Of a DNA stretch of 6,381 nt, positions 6,143-6,381 are shown piece by piece. Location of the stretch: positions 1 through 6,381 of the forward strand of contig DAHXOG010000042.1 in NCBI GenBank assembly GCA_027364995.1, read 5' to 3'. Positions within the stretch are counted from its first letter, which is position 1. Each line of letters starts with the position of its first letter. This DNA comes from Candidatus Mancarchaeum sp. (GTDB lineage: Archaea > Micrarchaeota > Micrarchaeia > Micrarchaeales > Micrarchaeaceae). The notes below the pieces were generated by a model. It saw nothing but the letters and a program-made list of their open reading frames with translations. It searched no databases and was not told the origin of the DNA. The translations under genes and the position numbers were made by a program.

Positions 6143-6381
6143 ATGCTCTATTGGCTGATAATAGCGTTGCTCCCTGCATTCTTCGGCACTGTCATAGCCC
6201 TAAACATGCGCTTTTCCAAAGGATTTGCGGAATCAATAGCTATAGGCATAGCTTTTGGCATTGTACTCTTCAGCTCATTGCTGTTCGGCTTTGACTATAT
6301 ATTCAAGAGCATAACCACTACCGCAATAGCGCTTTCATTTCTGGTAATGTTACTGCTCTCGCTTCTGGCTTATCTGTTTCG
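6143..6381 (+). CDS. Polytopic membrane protein, N-terminal fragment (continues past the window)
   Basis: An open frame runs from the ATG at 6143 to the window edge, giving 79 residues without a stop. It is strongly hydrophobic: spans at about residues 2-20, 31-50 and 58-79, separated by short loops such as NMRFSKGFAE (21-30) and FDYIFKS (50-56). The upstream in-frame stop (6128-6130) leaves this ATG as the only reasonable start; no Shine-Dalgarno is visible, consistent with a leaderless mRNA. The pattern of a first span, a short basic loop, then an E-S-I-A-I-G-I-A-F-G span recalls the beginnings of large archaeal multi-span membrane proteins, including GT-C-type transferases, but no diagnostic motif falls within the window. 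Function is unknown; the gene is divergent from the envelope cluster and may share its regulatory region. Confidence 0.72.
   Translation, partial: MLYWLIIALLPAFFGTVIALNMRFSKGFAESIAIGIAFGIVLFSSLLFGFDYIFKSITTTAIALSFLVMLLLSLLAYLF

Overview
The window looks like chromosomal DNA from an archaeon. Three things point there: a HemK2/Mtq2-type release-factor methyltransferase, an archaeal adenosine-specific kinase (COG1839), and a trans-type isoprenyl diphosphate synthase. AT-rich TATA-like boxes, GGTGA-type ribosome binding sites, heavy use of ATA (Ile) and AGG (Arg), moderate GC and very short intergenic gaps fit a small-genome lineage. A DPANN member such as Micrarchaeota is my best guess, by inference only.

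Layout. (1) 1-637, minus strand: the N-terminal 212 residues of a polyprenyl (probably geranylgeranyl) diphosphate synthase, cut by the window edge. (2) 638-710: a short divergent promoter region. (3) 711-1781, plus strand: a two-gene operon of a HemK2-like glutamine methyltransferase (TTG start) followed by the COG1839 protein; the ribosome binding site of the second gene overlaps the stop codon of the first. (4) A 24-bp convergent gap. (5) 1806-6023, minus strand, in transcription order: a small signal-anchored glycoprotein-like protein, a GT-C fold polytopic glycosyltransferase overlapping it by 4 bp (ATGA), and a 563-residue secreted, C-terminally anchored protein with 30 N-glycosylation sequons. 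The last of these has a good TATA-like box of its own. (6) 6024-6142: an AT-rich divergent promoter region. (7) 6143-6381, plus strand: the N-terminus of a polytopic membrane protein, cut by the window edge.

The left part is housekeeping: membrane lipid precursor synthesis, translation termination and nucleoside-related metabolism. The right part is a cell-envelope module. A membrane-embedded enzyme that probably uses a lipid-linked sugar is translationally coupled to one predicted surface protein and sits next to a second, and both surface proteins are dense in Asn-X-Ser/Thr sites. The functional link between the transferase and these proteins is inferred from gene order and composition. No RNA gene, CRISPR array, insertion sequence or long repeat was found.
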